From Hymenobacter sp. 15J16-1T3B (GTDB lineage: Bacteria; Bacteroidota; Bacteroidia; Cytophagales; Hymenobacteraceae): a stretch of DNA of 64,000 nt. Positions within the stretch are counted from its first letter, which is position 1. Every line of letters begins with the position of its first letter. The position numbers were made by a program, and so were the translations under genes. Under the pieces are notes generated by a model. That model searched no databases and was not told the origin of the DNA. It worked only from the letters and a program-made list of their open reading frames with translations. Positions 1-8,872 of this stretch are shown piece by piece. The DNA lies in contig NZ_JAJFAV010000012.1 in the NCBI RefSeq assembly GCF_020711235.1, positions 141,999 through 205,998 on the forward strand. Reading direction: 5' to 3'.

Positions 1-1
1 C

Positions 2-1105
2 CGCACGCGCTACACCCCGCGCCCCCGGCCCCAGAAGAAAAGCAGCTACAACGTGGCCGTGCTCCTGCCCTTCGAGTTCGACGACCCGAGCTGGGAAACG
101 CGCCGCCGCCTGCAGTTCGTCACGGACCTCTACGCCGGCATGAAGCTGGCCCAGGATTCGTTGCAGCGCGAGGGGCACTTCGTAAACCTCTACGCCTACG
201 ACACCGGCGCCGACACCCTGCAGCTCAAGCAGCTGCTGCAACAGCCCGAGCTGGCCAGCATGGACCTCATCATCGGGCCGGTGTACAAGACCGGCGCCAA
301 GATTCTGGCCCGCTACGCCCAGCAAAACCAGATTGTGGCGGTAAACCCCTTGTCGCAGGACGGCTCGCTGGTGCAGGACAACGCCTGGTACTACCTCTAC
401 GAGCCGAGCACCGCCACGCAGGGCCGCGTGGCCGCCGAGTACGCCTACCGCACCTTTAATAATAGCCGCCCAGCGGTGGTGTTCTACGAAGACACCCGCG
501 ACGACGCGGCCTTCGCCGAAGCCTATAAAAAGGCCTACGAAGCCCTGGGCGGCAAAGTATCGGCCCTGCGCCGCATCGACTCCGACAACGCCGAAAGCCT
601 CAACGCCGGCTTCGGCGGCCTCGATCTGAAAAGCGCCGGCCACCTCGTCGTGGCCTCCGACCACCGCAAGGCCGGGCCCTTCGCCCTCGGCGTGATGCAA
701 AGTCAGGCGCTGACCATGCCGCTGATTACCTACGCCTCCTGGCAGGAAAACCCCAGCATCAGCCTGGGCCAGCTCGACCGCCGCGACATCCACTTCCTGC
801 AGCCCAAGTACCTCGACCCGACCATGCCGGGCGTGCGCCGCTTCCGCCAGCTTTACACCCAGCAGCAGAACATTCCGCCTTCGGTGTTTGCCGCCTCGGG
901 CTTCGAATTGCTCTACTACTTCGGCAGCCAGCTGCACCAAAACGGCCCCGCCTTCCAGCAGCCGCTGGCCAATTCTGGCCCAGTGTCGGCGCCGCTGTTC
1001 CAGGGTATCGGCTACCCTCAGCAGGCCCACGACAACCAGTACGTGCCCATTACTAAGCTGGAGCGCCTGGAAATCGAGGTGCAAAACCCGGTGGGCATCC
1101 GCTAG
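2..1105 (+). CDS. PBP1-fold (receptor-type ligand-binding) protein, C-terminal part
   Basis: The frame is open to the left window edge, so the true start lies outside; the GTG at 53 is internal. After a basic linker (RPRPQKKSSYN) a periplasmic-binding-protein type 1 fold begins at NVAVLLPFEF, with the usual alternation of strand and helix (DLIIGPVYKTGAK, NQIVAVNPLSQDGS, PAVVFYEDTRDDAAFAEAY). In Bacteroidota such domains are commonly the C-terminal half of LysM-PBP1 proteins, so a cell-wall-binding LysM part may lie upstream; that part is not visible here. The ligand is unknown. The family assignment is fairly secure and the role is inferred. Confidence 0.75.
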   Translation, partial: RTRYTPRPRPQKKSSYNVAVLLPFEFDDPSWETRRRLQFVTDLYAGMKLAQDSLQREGHFVNLYAYDTGADTLQLKQLLQQPELASMDLIIGPVYKTGAKILARYAQQNQIVAVNPLSQDGSLVQDNAWYYLYEPSTATQGRVAAEYAYRTFNNSRPAVVFYEDTRDDAAFAEAYKKAYEALGGKVSALRRIDSDNAESLNAGFGGLDLKSAGHLVVASDHRKAGPFALGVMQSQALTMPLITYASWQENPSISLGQLDRRDIHFLQPKYLDPTMPGVRRFRQLYTQQQNIPPSVFAASGFELLYYFGSQLHQNGPAFQQPLANSGPVSAPLFQGIGYPQQAHDNQYVPITKLERLEIEVQNPVGIR

Positions 1106-1302
1106 CCGTTGGCCGAGCCGCCGCAGGCAACTGTAGCGCCGCCGCCCGGCGTGAGTGGCCGTGGTGCACGTCGCTGCCTGCAACACGGAGCGCGGAGGTG
1201 GTATTGCTAAGAAAAATAGTAGCTAAATGGTTTGGCTAATACTGCGGTTGCTCTATATTGTGGAGCCTTAGTGTATACCACAACTCCTTCACTCAAAAGG
1301 AA

Positions 1303-1728
1303 ATGCAAGAGCCTAACGACGCAGCACTACCCAATTCATTAACTGAGAAGTTACCGCCTAAGGTGACTGGGATTGGCGGGATTTTCTTTTTCTCAGCCAA
1401 CCCTCAGGAAACCAGGCAGTGGTACGCCCAACACTTGGGGTTTGACGTGAACGAGTGGGGCAGCACCTTTGAATCCAGGAACCTGGAGCGCCCCGACGAA
1501 ATCAACTCCCTGCAGTGGAGCCCTTTCCAGCAAGGCAGTGACTATTTCGCGCCTTCCCAGAAAGAATTTATGATCAACTACCGCGTCCAGAACATCGAAG
1601 CACTGGTGGGCCAGCTCCGGGCCAGCGGCGTCACCATCCTCGACAGCATCGAGAGCTTCGACTACGGCAAGTTCGTGCACATCATGGACGCCGATGGCAA
1701 CAAAATCGAGCTGTGGGAGCCTAGCTAG
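1303..1728 (+). CDS. VOC family (glyoxalase/bleomycin resistance fold) protein
   Basis: A 141-residue protein from the ATG at 1303, which is preceded by an AAAGG-like site; an upstream in-frame TTG at 1258 is less likely. The two beta-alpha-beta-beta-beta modules of the vicinal oxygen chelate fold are recognisable: GIGGIFFFSANPQETRQWY with HLGFDV near the N-terminus, and YRVQNIEALVGQLRASGV followed by IMDADGNKIELWEP at the C-terminus. The final Glu of NKIELWEP is at the usual metal-ligand position. The substrate cannot be told. It is monocistronic, followed by a strong terminator at 1834. Confidence 0.85.
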   Translation: MQEPNDAALPNSLTEKLPPKVTGIGGIFFFSANPQETRQWYAQHLGFDVNEWGSTFESRNLERPDEINSLQWSPFQQGSDYFAPSQKEFMINYRVQNIEALVGQLRASGVTILDSIESFDYGKFVHIMDADGNKIELWEPS

Positions 1729-1833
1729 TTAGGAAGGCAGCAGTGGGGTTCTGCCGCCGGTGGGAAGGGTTGGAGCCTGCATCAGTTCAGTGGCGCATTA
1801 GTATCCGTTGCCCAGTCTTGCTTCCTGAAAAGC

Positions 1834-1863
1834 AGCCCGCGCCTCACCAGCGCGGGCTTTTTT
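1834..1863 (+). terminator. Rho-independent terminator after the VOC gene
   Basis: A perfect 9-bp stem (AGCCCGCGC at 1834-1842 with GCGCGGGCT at 1850-1858) and a 7-nt loop are followed directly by a run of six T. It lies about 100 bases beyond the VOC stop codon and just upstream of the next promoter. Confidence 0.9.
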
Positions 1864-1919
1864 ATGAACTGTGGAAAAGGCAGGTTGCGGAGGTTGTTTA
1901 AACTGTTTCTAAACAAGCC

Positions 1920-1950
1920 TTGGCCTGCGGTTAACTGGGGCGTACCTTTG
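1920..1950 (+). promoter_or_regulatory. Bacteroidota-type promoter for the TonB receptor gene
   Basis: TACCTTTG at 1943-1950 matches the Bacteroidota -7 element TAnnTTTG. A TTG at 1920-1922 sits 20 bases upstream, as expected for the -33 element. The predicted transcript starts near 1957, about 26 bases before the ATG at 1983. No Fur-type operator was recognised. Confidence 0.7.
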
Positions 1951-1982
1951 CGCGACTTTTCGCAGAACCCAGATTGCCGCGC

Positions 1983-4367
1983 ATGCTTTTGATTTCTCAC
2001 CACCGCCTGTTGCTTACGCTGAGCGGGCTGCTGCTTTCCTTCTCCCTGCTGGCCCAAACCACCGGCACCATCCGCGGCACCGTGCGCGACGCCAAGGGCG
2101 GGCTCCTGCCCGGCGCCACCGTCCGCCTGCTGCAGACGACGGCCGCCTCCGCCGCGGGGGCCGACGGCTCCTACCAGTTGGAAAACGTGCCGGCGGGTAG
2201 CTACACCCTGGAAGCGTCGTTTATCGGTAAGAAGGCCGGGCAGCAGCGCGTGGACGTAGCGGCCGGTGCCACTGCCACCGCGGACGTGCAGTTGCAGGCG
2301 GGGGAAGACGAAGGCCGCCAGCTCGCAGAAGTCATCGTGTCGGCCAGCCGGCGGGCCGAGCCCATCCGGGAAACGCCGGTGTCGGCCACCATTCTAAACG
2401 CGCGCGAGGTGCAGCTGCAGGCCGCGGCCACGCCCAACAACCTGGCCGCCGTGGTGGGCAACGCCGTGCCCGGCCTGGGCCTGACCACCAACCAGACCGG
2501 CAACGTGGGCCAGACCCTGCGCGGGCGCAACGTGCTGGTGCTCATCGACGGCATCCCGCAGAGCACCCCGCTGCGCGCCGGCGGCCGCGACATCCGCAGC
2601 ATCGACGCGACGGTGATTGAGCGGGTGGAAGTCATCAAGGGTGCCACGGCCATTTTCGGCAACGGCGCCGACGGCGGCCTGATCAACTACATCACCAAGC
2701 GCCCGGTGACGGGCGTGAAGTTCGGCGGCCTGAGCACGGTGGGCGTTAATGGCAACATCGCCCACGCCAAGAATAGCGTGGGCTACCGCGCCACCCAGCA
2801 GTTTTACGGCAAGCCCGGGCGCTTCGACTACGTGGCCAGCGGCACCTTCGACCAGACCGGCGTGTACCGGGACGCCCGCGGCGCGGTCATTTCGCCGCGC
2901 TACGGCCTGGGCGAGACCAAGACCTACAACGGCTTTGCCAAGCTGGGCTACGACCTCAACGACAAGAACCGCGTGGAGCTGATGTACAACTACTTCAGCT
3001 CGCGCCAGAACTCCGACTATCTCACCCTGAACGGCAAGTACGGCCAGTACCCGAGCATCGGGGTGAAGGGCGAGCGGCCGGGCGTGGACGAGGGCACCCG
3101 CCACAACCACAACGCCTACCTGACTTACCGTGGCCGCGAGGTGCTGCCGCTGGCCACCAGCGTGGAGCTGACCGGCTACTGGCAGGATTTCCGCACCATA
3201 TACGACGCCGAGCCGAGCTTTTTTGAGAACGGCGGGCAGTCGGAAATCAACTCCGACAAGCAGGGCCTGCGCCTGAACCTGAACACCCCGCTGCTCACCC
3301 AGGACCGCTTCAGCGCCGAGCTGACCTACGGCCTGGACCTGCTCGGCGACGAAACCACCCAGAACCTGACCGACGGCCGCCTCTGGACGCCGCGCATGCA
3401 GATGCAGAACCTGGCGCCCTACGCCCAGCTGCGCGCCACCTTGTTCGAGCATTTCGTGCTGAAGGGCGGCGCCCGGCGCGAAAACATCCGCGTGAAAGTG
3501 CCCGACTACACCACCATTCGCACGCTCAGCGGTACCACGTACGTGGGCGGGGTGGCCGTGCAGGGCGGCACGCTCAAGTACAACACCACTGTGTACAACG
3601 CCGGCCTGCGCTACGCCCGGTACAAGTGGCTGAACCCCTTCGTGAGCTACTCCGAGGGCTTTTCGCTCTACGAATTGGGCCGCACCCTGCGCACGGCCAA
3701 GGCCAATACCCTGTCTTTGCTCGAAACCGAACCCATCGTGGTGCGCAACTACGAGGCCGGCGCCAGCTCCGAGCTGGGTCCGCTGACCCTGAGCGGGGTG
3801 TACTTCGTGAGCAAATCCGACCTCGGCGCCAACCTCGTCGACCAAGGCAACGGCATCTTGGTGCCGCAGCGCGCCCCCGAGCGGGTGTGGGGCTACGAGC
3901 TGACGGCGGACCTCGTGGCTTTGAAAAACCTGACCGTAGGTGGCTCGTGGAGCTGGGTAGAGGGCCGCGCCACGCTCACCAGCACCGCCGGCGGGGTCGA
4001 AACCAAGTCGAAGGTGTGGCTAAACGGCAACCGTATTGCCCCGCCCAAGGCCACGGCCTACCTGCGCTACCAGCCCTGGGAGGCGCTGTCGGTGGCCCTG
4101 AACTACGTGTACTCCGGCACCCGCACGCGCTTCGTCTCGAACGCGGCCGGCGCCTACGCCTCGGGCGAGGGCCCGGTGCACAGCTTCGGCCTGCTGAACC
4201 TGACCTCCTCGTACCGCTTCTCGTCCAAACTCAGCTTGACGCTGGGCGTGGAAAACGTGCTGAACAACACTTACTACGCCCCGCTGGCGCAGTTTACGGG
4301 CACGGCCGCCAACTACACCCGTGGCAACGGCGCCCGGTTTAATCTCACCGCCGGCTACTCGTTCTAG
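1983..4367 (+). CDS. TonB-dependent outer-membrane receptor (siderophore type)
   Basis: A 794-residue protein from ATG 1983, chosen because a signal peptide (LLLSFSLLAQ) follows at once. Order of parts: signal peptide; carboxypeptidase-like regulatory domain (GTIRGTVRDAKGGLLPGATV, about residues 26-105); TonB plug with LRGRNVLVLIDGIP and VIERVEVIKGATAIFGNGADG; and a 22-strand-type beta barrel ending in an aromatic residue (LTAGYSF). Receptors of this layout import ferric siderophores or other large ligands using TonB energy. The next gene, 104 bases on, is a PepSY membrane protein, a common partner in iron-siderophore loci, which supports iron uptake. The specific ligand is unknown. Confidence 0.93.
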   Translation: MLLISHHRLLLTLSGLLLSFSLLAQTTGTIRGTVRDAKGGLLPGATVRLLQTTAASAAGADGSYQLENVPAGSYTLEASFIGKKAGQQRVDVAAGATATADVQLQAGEDEGRQLAEVIVSASRRAEPIRETPVSATILNAREVQLQAAATPNNLAAVVGNAVPGLGLTTNQTGNVGQTLRGRNVLVLIDGIPQSTPLRAGGRDIRSIDATVIERVEVIKGATAIFGNGADGGLINYITKRPVTGVKFGGLSTVGVNGNIAHAKNSVGYRATQQFYGKPGRFDYVASGTFDQTGVYRDARGAVISPRYGLGETKTYNGFAKLGYDLNDKNRVELMYNYFSSRQNSDYLTLNGKYGQYPSIGVKGERPGVDEGTRHNHNAYLTYRGREVLPLATSVELTGYWQDFRTIYDAEPSFFENGGQSEINSDKQGLRLNLNTPLLTQDRFSAELTYGLDLLGDETTQNLTDGRLWTPRMQMQNLAPYAQLRATLFEHFVLKGGARRENIRVKVPDYTTIRTLSGTTYVGGVAVQGGTLKYNTTVYNAGLRYARYKWLNPFVSYSEGFSLYELGRTLRTAKANTLSLLETEPIVVRNYEAGASSELGPLTLSGVYFVSKSDLGANLVDQGNGILVPQRAPERVWGYELTADLVALKNLTVGGSWSWVEGRATLTSTAGGVETKSKVWLNGNRIAPPKATAYLRYQPWEALSVALNYVYSGTRTRFVSNAAGAYASGEGPVHSFGLLNLTSSYRFSSKLSLTLGVENVLNNTYYAPLAQFTGTAANYTRGNGARFNLTAGYSF

Positions 4368-4470
4368 CCCGGGCCGCCAACGCCGGCACGCGCCGCGGCA
4401 CTCCGCGTGACGGTCTTGTAACTTTTCCGCCGCTGCCTGACTCGGCTTGTTCCGCTTTCGCCCCGCGCCC

Positions 4471-5574
4471 ATGAACCTCAAGCGCCGCCTGTTTACGCTG
4501 CATTCCTGGCTGGGCCTCTGCGGCGGCCTGGGCCTGCTGGTGATTTTCCTGACTGGCTCCCTAATGGTGTTTCGGGAGGAACTGAGTGAGCGGCTGCACC
4601 CCGAGCTGTTCCGGGTGGGCGTGGCCAAGGCGGACCCGGCCTACGACCTGCTCTACCGCCAGGCCCGCGCCGCCGAGCCCGCGGCGCAGTTCTACTCCTT
4701 CCGCCGCCTGCCGCAAGCCGCCGACGAGTCGCTGGAAATCCGCATCAACGAGCGGGGCGAAGCCGGCCGGCTGTTTGTCAATCCCTACGACGGCCGGGTG
4801 CTGGGCAAGCGGTTTGCTTCCTTCACCGACCAGCTCATCGTGCTGCACTCCACGTTCTTTCTCAAAGAGCTGGGCAAGCTGCTGTCGGTGTTCTGCGGCT
4901 TGGCCTTGCTGGGCTCGGTCGTGACGGGCTTCATCGTCTACCGCCGTCACCTGCTCGGCGCGCTGCTGTTTCGCACGGGCATCCGCTGGCAAAACTGGCG
5001 TACCGCGTCCTCGGGTCTGCACCGGGTGCTGGGCTCCTGGGCCCTGGTGTTCAATCTGGTGCTGGCGGCCAGCGGCTTCTGGATGAGCTTCGACGCCTTC
5101 AACCTGCAAAAGCTGCTGCAGGACGAGCGGGACAAAAAGGAAAAAGCCCTGCCCGAAGTGCAGGCCAACCTCGACGCGCTGATGGCCGCGGCGCAACGCC
5201 TGGAGCCCGGCTTGCAGGTCACCCGCATCAACTTTCCGCGCAAGCCCGACGCGCCGGTGGTGGTAATGGGCCGCGCGCAGGGCAGCAGCTGGCTGTGGGG
5301 CAGCGCGGCCAGCAAGTTTGAGTTCAGCAACGTGCCCGGCCCGCCGCAGCTGAAAAAAGCCTTCCGCGAGCGGGACCTGGGCCCGGCCCAGCGCCTCGAC
5401 TTTGTCCTGCGCACCCTGCACTTCGGCCAGTACGGTGGCCTGGGCGTCAAAATCCTCTACTCGCTGCTGGCCCTGAGCAGCGCCGTGCTCAGCCTCACCG
5501 GCTACCTGCTCTGGTGGCGGCGCCGGCGCCACGCCGGGCGGCGCCTGGTCCGCAGCAGGAGGGTAGCAGCATAG
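4471..5574 (+). CDS. PepSY-associated transmembrane protein
   Basis: A 367-residue inner-membrane protein from ATG 4471. It opens with the typical first helix of PepSY_TM proteins (LHSWLGLCGGLGLLVIFLTG, then SLMVFREEL). It has a periplasmic PepSY-like segment with LEIRINERGEAGRLFVNPYDGRV, two central helices around residues 140-205, and a last helix (YSLLALSSAVLSLTGYLLW) followed by an Arg-rich cytoplasmic tail. Proteins of this family lie beside siderophore receptors and are thought to reduce or process imported ferric siderophores. It probably forms an operon with the upstream TonB receptor. The function is inferred from family and context. Confidence 0.87.
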   Translation: MNLKRRLFTLHSWLGLCGGLGLLVIFLTGSLMVFREELSERLHPELFRVGVAKADPAYDLLYRQARAAEPAAQFYSFRRLPQAADESLEIRINERGEAGRLFVNPYDGRVLGKRFASFTDQLIVLHSTFFLKELGKLLSVFCGLALLGSVVTGFIVYRRHLLGALLFRTGIRWQNWRTASSGLHRVLGSWALVFNLVLAASGFWMSFDAFNLQKLLQDERDKKEKALPEVQANLDALMAAAQRLEPGLQVTRINFPRKPDAPVVVMGRAQGSSWLWGSAASKFEFSNVPGPPQLKKAFRERDLGPAQRLDFVLRTLHFGQYGGLGVKILYSLLALSSAVLSLTGYLLWWRRRRHAGRRLVRSRRVAA

Positions 5575-5715
5575 ATTAACAGTAGGAGAGACGCAAGCGG
5601 TCCAGCGGCGCCTGAACAAGTTAATTCCCTCTCCACGGCCCCGCGGAAATTCTGGTGCAGCGCAGCTAATTATGGAGTGATGCACCTAGAGAAGGAGCAT
5701 AGCTTTTCTCCTGCA

Positions 5716-5896
5716 GTCATTGCGTGCAACGCGAAGCAATCTTTCCCCTCGCGGCACAAGGCGACAATACCCACAAACCCAAAACAGCACCGCCCGAAAC
5801 TACAGCCGGTAGTTTCGGGCGGTGCTGTTTTGGTTTTTACCAGTTATCGGGGCGGTGTTAGTAGAGGAAGGGTTGCCGCGCTTCGCTCACCATGAC
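5716..5896. repeat. Composite palindromic repeat, copy A, acting as bidirectional terminator
   Basis: Outer arms (5716-5746 and, inverted, 5866-5896) share the pattern GTCATTGCG...GCAAnCnTTCC. They enclose a perfect 24-bp hairpin (5779-5802 with 5810-5833) whose stem contains AACAGCACCGCCCGAAAC and which is followed by TTTTT. It fills the space between convergent genes (PepSY protein and guaA). Copies B (17724-17929) and C (48006-48206) have the same build and setting. The stretch 5575-5946 holds nothing else that I can recognise. Confidence 0.8.
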
Positions 5897-5946
5897 GGTC
5901 AGTGAACCGCCGCGCTCCTTGCTCTCGCAACCCCGACTGCGGGGCC

Positions 5947-7479
5947 TTATTCCCATTCAATCGTCGCCGGCGGCTTCGAGGAAATGTCGTAGACCACGCG
6001 GTTGATGCCGCGCACCTGGTTGATGATGCGGTTCGACACGTCGGCCAGAAACTCGTAGGGCAGGTGGGCCCAGTCGGCCGTCATGCCGTCGACGCTGGTG
6101 ACGGCGCGCAGGGCCACCACTTGCTCGTAGGTCCGCTCGTCGCCCATCACGCCCACGCTGTGAATGGGCAGCAGGATGGCGCCGGCCTGCCACACCTTCT
6201 CGTAGAGGCCGGTCTGGTGCAGCGCGTCGATGAACACCGCATCGGCGGCTTGCAGCAGGCGCACTTTCTCGGGCGTGATGTCGCCCAGGATGCGGATGCC
6301 CAGGCCGGGGCCGGGGAAGGGGTGCCGGTGCAGGATGTGGTGCGGCAGCCCGAGGGTTTCGCCTACTTCGCGCACCTCGTCCTTGAAGAGCATGCGCAGC
6401 GGCTCCACCACCTTCAGGTTCATCTGCTCGGGCAGGCCGCCCACGTTGTGGTGGCTCTTGATGGTCACCGCCGGGCCCTTTACCGATACCGACTCGATGA
6501 CGTCGGGGTAGATGGTGCCCTGAGCCAGCCACCGGGCGCCTTCCACTTTGTGCGCCTCGCGGTCGAACACCTCGATAAAGGTGCGGCCGATGGCCTTGCG
6601 CTTCTGCTCGGGGTCGGAGAGGCCCTTGAGCGCGGCGTAGAATTCCTCCGACGCGTCCACGCCCGTCACGTTCAGGCCCAGGCCTTGGTAGGAGTGGAGC
6701 ACGCTCTCAAACTCTTCCTTGCGCAGCAGCCCGTTGTTGACGAAAATGCCGTGCAGGCGCGGCCCAATAGCGCGGTGCAGCAGCAAGGCCGCCACCGACG
6801 AATCGACGCCGCCCGAGAGGCCCAGAATCACCTGGTCGTCGGGCCCGATGGTGCGCTGCAGCGCGGCCACCGAGGAGTCCACGTAGTGCTCGGGCGTCCA
6901 GTCCTGGGCGCACTGGCAGATGTCGACCACGAAGTTGCGCAGCAGCTGCTTGCCCTGCGTCGAGTGGGTGACTTCGGGGTGAAACTGAATGCCGTAGGTG
7001 GGCTGCCCCTGAATGTGGTAAGCGGCCACGTCGACCTCCGGGGTGCTGGCAATGATGTCGTAGCCGGCCGGCAGGGTCTTAATCGTGTCGCCGTGCGACA
7101 TCCACACCTGCGAGTCCAGGCTCAGGCCCTGCATCAGCGGGGAGCCTTGGTCGATGTGGTGCAGGCGGGCGCGGCCGTACTCGCGGATGGTGGCCGGCAG
7201 CACCTCGCCGCCGCCCTGCTGGGCCAGCAGCTGGGCCCCGTAGCACACGCCGAGCACCGGCACGCGGCCCAGGTACTTGCTCAGGTCGGGGTTGGGTGCC
7301 TCCGGGTCGCGCACCGAGCACGGACTACCTGAAAGCACAACGCCCCGGATATCCTCAGTGAGGTCCGGGGCGTGCGTGAAGGGGTGGATTTCGCAGAACA
7401 CGTTCAATTCGCGGATGCGCCGCGCAATCAGCTGTGTGTACTGCGACCCGAAATCAAGGATCAGAATCTGTTGAGGCAT
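5947..7479 (-). CDS. guaA: GMP synthase (glutamine-hydrolysing)
   Basis: A 510-residue enzyme converting XMP, ATP and glutamine to GMP, the last step of guanine nucleotide synthesis. The N-terminal class I glutamine amidotransferase domain shows the nucleophile Cys near residue 79 in GVCYGAQL. The ATP-pyrophosphatase domain has the P-loop [13 protein letters not shown]. The C-terminal dimerisation domain ends in the family-typical KPPATIEWE. The start at 7479 ([17 protein letters not shown]) fits the family; the longer frame to 7536 runs through the promoter. Convergent with the PepSY gene across repeat copy A. Confidence 0.97.
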   Translation of the reverse strand: MPQQILILDFGSQYTQLIARRIRELNVFCEIHPFTHAPDLTEDIRGVVLSGSPCSVRDPEAPNPDLSKYLGRVPVLGVCYGAQLLAQQGGGEVLPATIREYGRARLHHIDQGSPLMQGLSLDSQVWMSHGDTIKTLPAGYDIIASTPEVDVAAYHIQGQPTYGIQFHPEVTHSTQGKQLLRNFVVDICQCAQDWTPEHYVDSSVAALQRTIGPDDQVILGLSGGVDSSVAALLLHRAIGPRLHGIFVNNGLLRKEEFESVLHSYQGLGLNVTGVDASEEFYAALKGLSDPEQKRKAIGRTFIEVFDREAHKVEGARWLAQGTIYPDVIESVSVKGPAVTIKSHHNVGGLPEQMNLKVVEPLRMLFKDEVREVGETLGLPHHILHRHPFPGPGLGIRILGDITPEKVRLLQAADAVFIDALHQTGLYEKVWQAGAILLPIHSVGVMGDERTYEQVVALRAVTSVDGMTADWAHLPYEFLADVSNRIINQVRGINRVVYDISSKPPATIEWE

Positions 7480-7482
7480 GGG

Positions 7483-7514
7483 CAAAGGTAGGGCCGCAAA
7501 CCCTTGCCATCCAA
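7483..7514 (-). promoter_or_regulatory. Promoter of guaA, placed for a near-leaderless mRNA
   Basis: On the minus strand TACCTTTG (7490-7483) lies 21 bases after a TTG (7514-7512). The -7 box ends only three bases before the guaA ATG at 7479, so the predicted transcription start falls at or about the start codon. Confidence 0.65.
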
Positions 7515-7701
7515 GTTCGGGGCGGCGGCGAGGCAAGCAAAGGCCGGCGTGGGCCGGCGGGGCAGGGGCGAAGTTGGATGCGAAAAAGACCCGGCTTGAT
7601 TATTCGGGCAAGGCGCCGAAAACGCGGAAATCGGCTTGCATTGAATAGGCGGAATTCGCTTTCTTACACCACGTTCCGAAATTCTGCCCTCCTCTTACCG
7701 C

Positions 7702-8490
7702 GTGCAAAAACTTTTACTTCTTCTCCTCCTGACGGCCGGCGCCGCCCAGGCCCAGTCACTCGATTTGTTGCCGCCCGGCGGAGCGGCCGTGCCCCCGCCG
7801 CCCCCGGCCGTAGCCCCCGCCCCGGCCGCGGGGCCCCGCCCGGCCTGGCAGGGCGGCCTGCTCATGGGCCACGATTTGTTTCGCGTCACCAACCAGCGCC
7901 CGGCCTTTTCGGTGGGCCAGTACCGCGTGGTACCCCGCATGACCACGCCTGCCCCCGGCTTCCGCATCGGGTTCTGGGCGCGCTACAATTTCGGTCCCGG
8001 CCGCCGCTGGCTGCTGCAGCCCGAGGCCTCGTACTCGCGCAGCCAAAGCTGGCACCGCGTCACCAACACCGCTGCCGCTGCCACCGCCCCCGGCACCCCG
8101 TCGGGTACCGACTTCAGCGCCATGTCGACCAGCCAGGACTGGCAGCGGCTCAACTTAGCCCTGCCCGTGGGCTACCGCCTCACCCCGCGCCTGCTGGTGC
8201 TCGGCGGCCCGGTGCTGGCCCGGCGCATTCCCACCGGCTACGAGCGGCTCGACCAAGGCTACGCGCTGCGTATCGTGGAAAGCATCAACCACAGCATGCG
8301 CCGCAACGGCCTGGCCTGGCAGGCCGGCGTGGGCTACGAGCTGGGCCGCGTGCTGCTCACCGCCCGCTACGAGCGCAGCCTGTTGCACGTGGCCCGCGAC
8401 ATCGAGCTCGACGGGCAGCGCTACGCCTTCCGGCATTTCGCCAGCCAAGTCAGCTTCGGGGCAGCCCTGCGCGTGGCACCGCTGCGCTGA
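7702..8490 (+). CDS. Outer-membrane beta-barrel protein
   Basis: A 262-residue exported protein starting at GTG 7702, with a clear signal peptide (LLLLLLLTAGAAQAQ). A Pro/Ala-rich linker follows at about residues 25-48. The rest alternates polar and hydrophobic residues as expected for an 8- to 10-stranded barrel, for example PGFRIGFWARYNFG, LNLALPVGYRLTPRLLVLGG, WQAGVGYELGRVLLTARYERS and ASQVSFGAALRV near the end. It resembles the generic OMP_b-brl/PorT-like group of Bacteroidota. No specific function can be assigned. Confidence 0.75.
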   Translation: MQKLLLLLLLTAGAAQAQSLDLLPPGGAAVPPPPPAVAPAPAAGPRPAWQGGLLMGHDLFRVTNQRPAFSVGQYRVVPRMTTPAPGFRIGFWARYNFGPGRRWLLQPEASYSRSQSWHRVTNTAAAATAPGTPSGTDFSAMSTSQDWQRLNLALPVGYRLTPRLLVLGGPVLARRIPTGYERLDQGYALRIVESINHSMRRNGLAWQAGVGYELGRVLLTARYERSLLHVARDIELDGQRYAFRHFASQVSFGAALRVAPLR

Positions 8491-8589
8491 GCGCGGTTTT
8501 TTCGCGGCGCGGAGTGCTTCTAAACCAGCTCGTTTCGTGGGCTGGCAGCGCTTCCGACGCAGTTTTTTGCGGCAATTCGGCGCCGGAGC

Positions 8590-8621
8590 TTGTTTCGGGC
8601 CGAATTGCCGTTGTATCTTTG
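8590..8621 (+). promoter_or_regulatory. Promoter of the SRP RNA gene
   Basis: TATCTTTG at 8614-8621 (match to TAnnTTTG) with TTG at 8590-8592, 21 bases upstream. Placed directly before the SRP RNA. Confidence 0.75.
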
Positions 8622-8623
8622 CA

Positions 8624-8724
8624 CCGGCGAATCAGTACGACCAGCTCCCGCTGAACTCCCCCAGGACCGGAAGGTAGCAAGGGCAGGCGGTTGTAGCGGT
8701 GCGATACTGGTTCGCTTTTTTTTT
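8624..8724 (+). ncRNA. ffs: Signal recognition particle RNA, small bacterial type
   Basis: The conserved SRP domain IV core is visible as CCAGGACCGGAAGGTAGCAA and continues GGGCA, matching the bacterial SRP RNA consensus with its GGAA tetraloop and asymmetric AGCA bulge. The ends pair: GCGAATCAGTA (8627-8637) with TACTGGTTCGC (8705-8715), one G-U pair. A run of nine T follows as terminator. A promoter lies just upstream. Its protein partner Ffh is encoded at 46637. The rest of the 8491-8872 gap shows nothing recognisable. Exact ends are inferred from the pairing. Confidence 0.92.
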
Positions 8725-8872
8725 GCCCCGCCAGCAGCAGTTGGCCTCGCCGTCCGCCGCCTATCGGGCGCGTTTTCGATGCGGCTGCGGCCACAAAATC
8801 CACGCAGTCCGTCGAATCCGTCGAATCCGTGGTTAGTTTTGGGCCAGCATTTTCTTTTTAAGCGTTTCCCCG

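Noticed and set aside
1864..1982. Fur box upstream of the TonB receptor
   Set aside because: No 19-bp AT-rich inverted repeat of Fur type is visible; only the promoter was supported.
2394..3845. 483-codon antisense ORF in the TonB receptor gene
   Set aside because: An antisense shadow typical of high-GC codon bias; rich in Val/Ala/Gln/His with no domain.
5677..5895. Small plus-strand ORF between the PepSY and guaA genes
   Set aside because: Lies wholly in composite repeat copy A; its residues come from palindromic DNA.
5902..7332. 476-codon ORF antisense to guaA
   Set aside because: Antisense shadow of a clearly complete GMP synthase.
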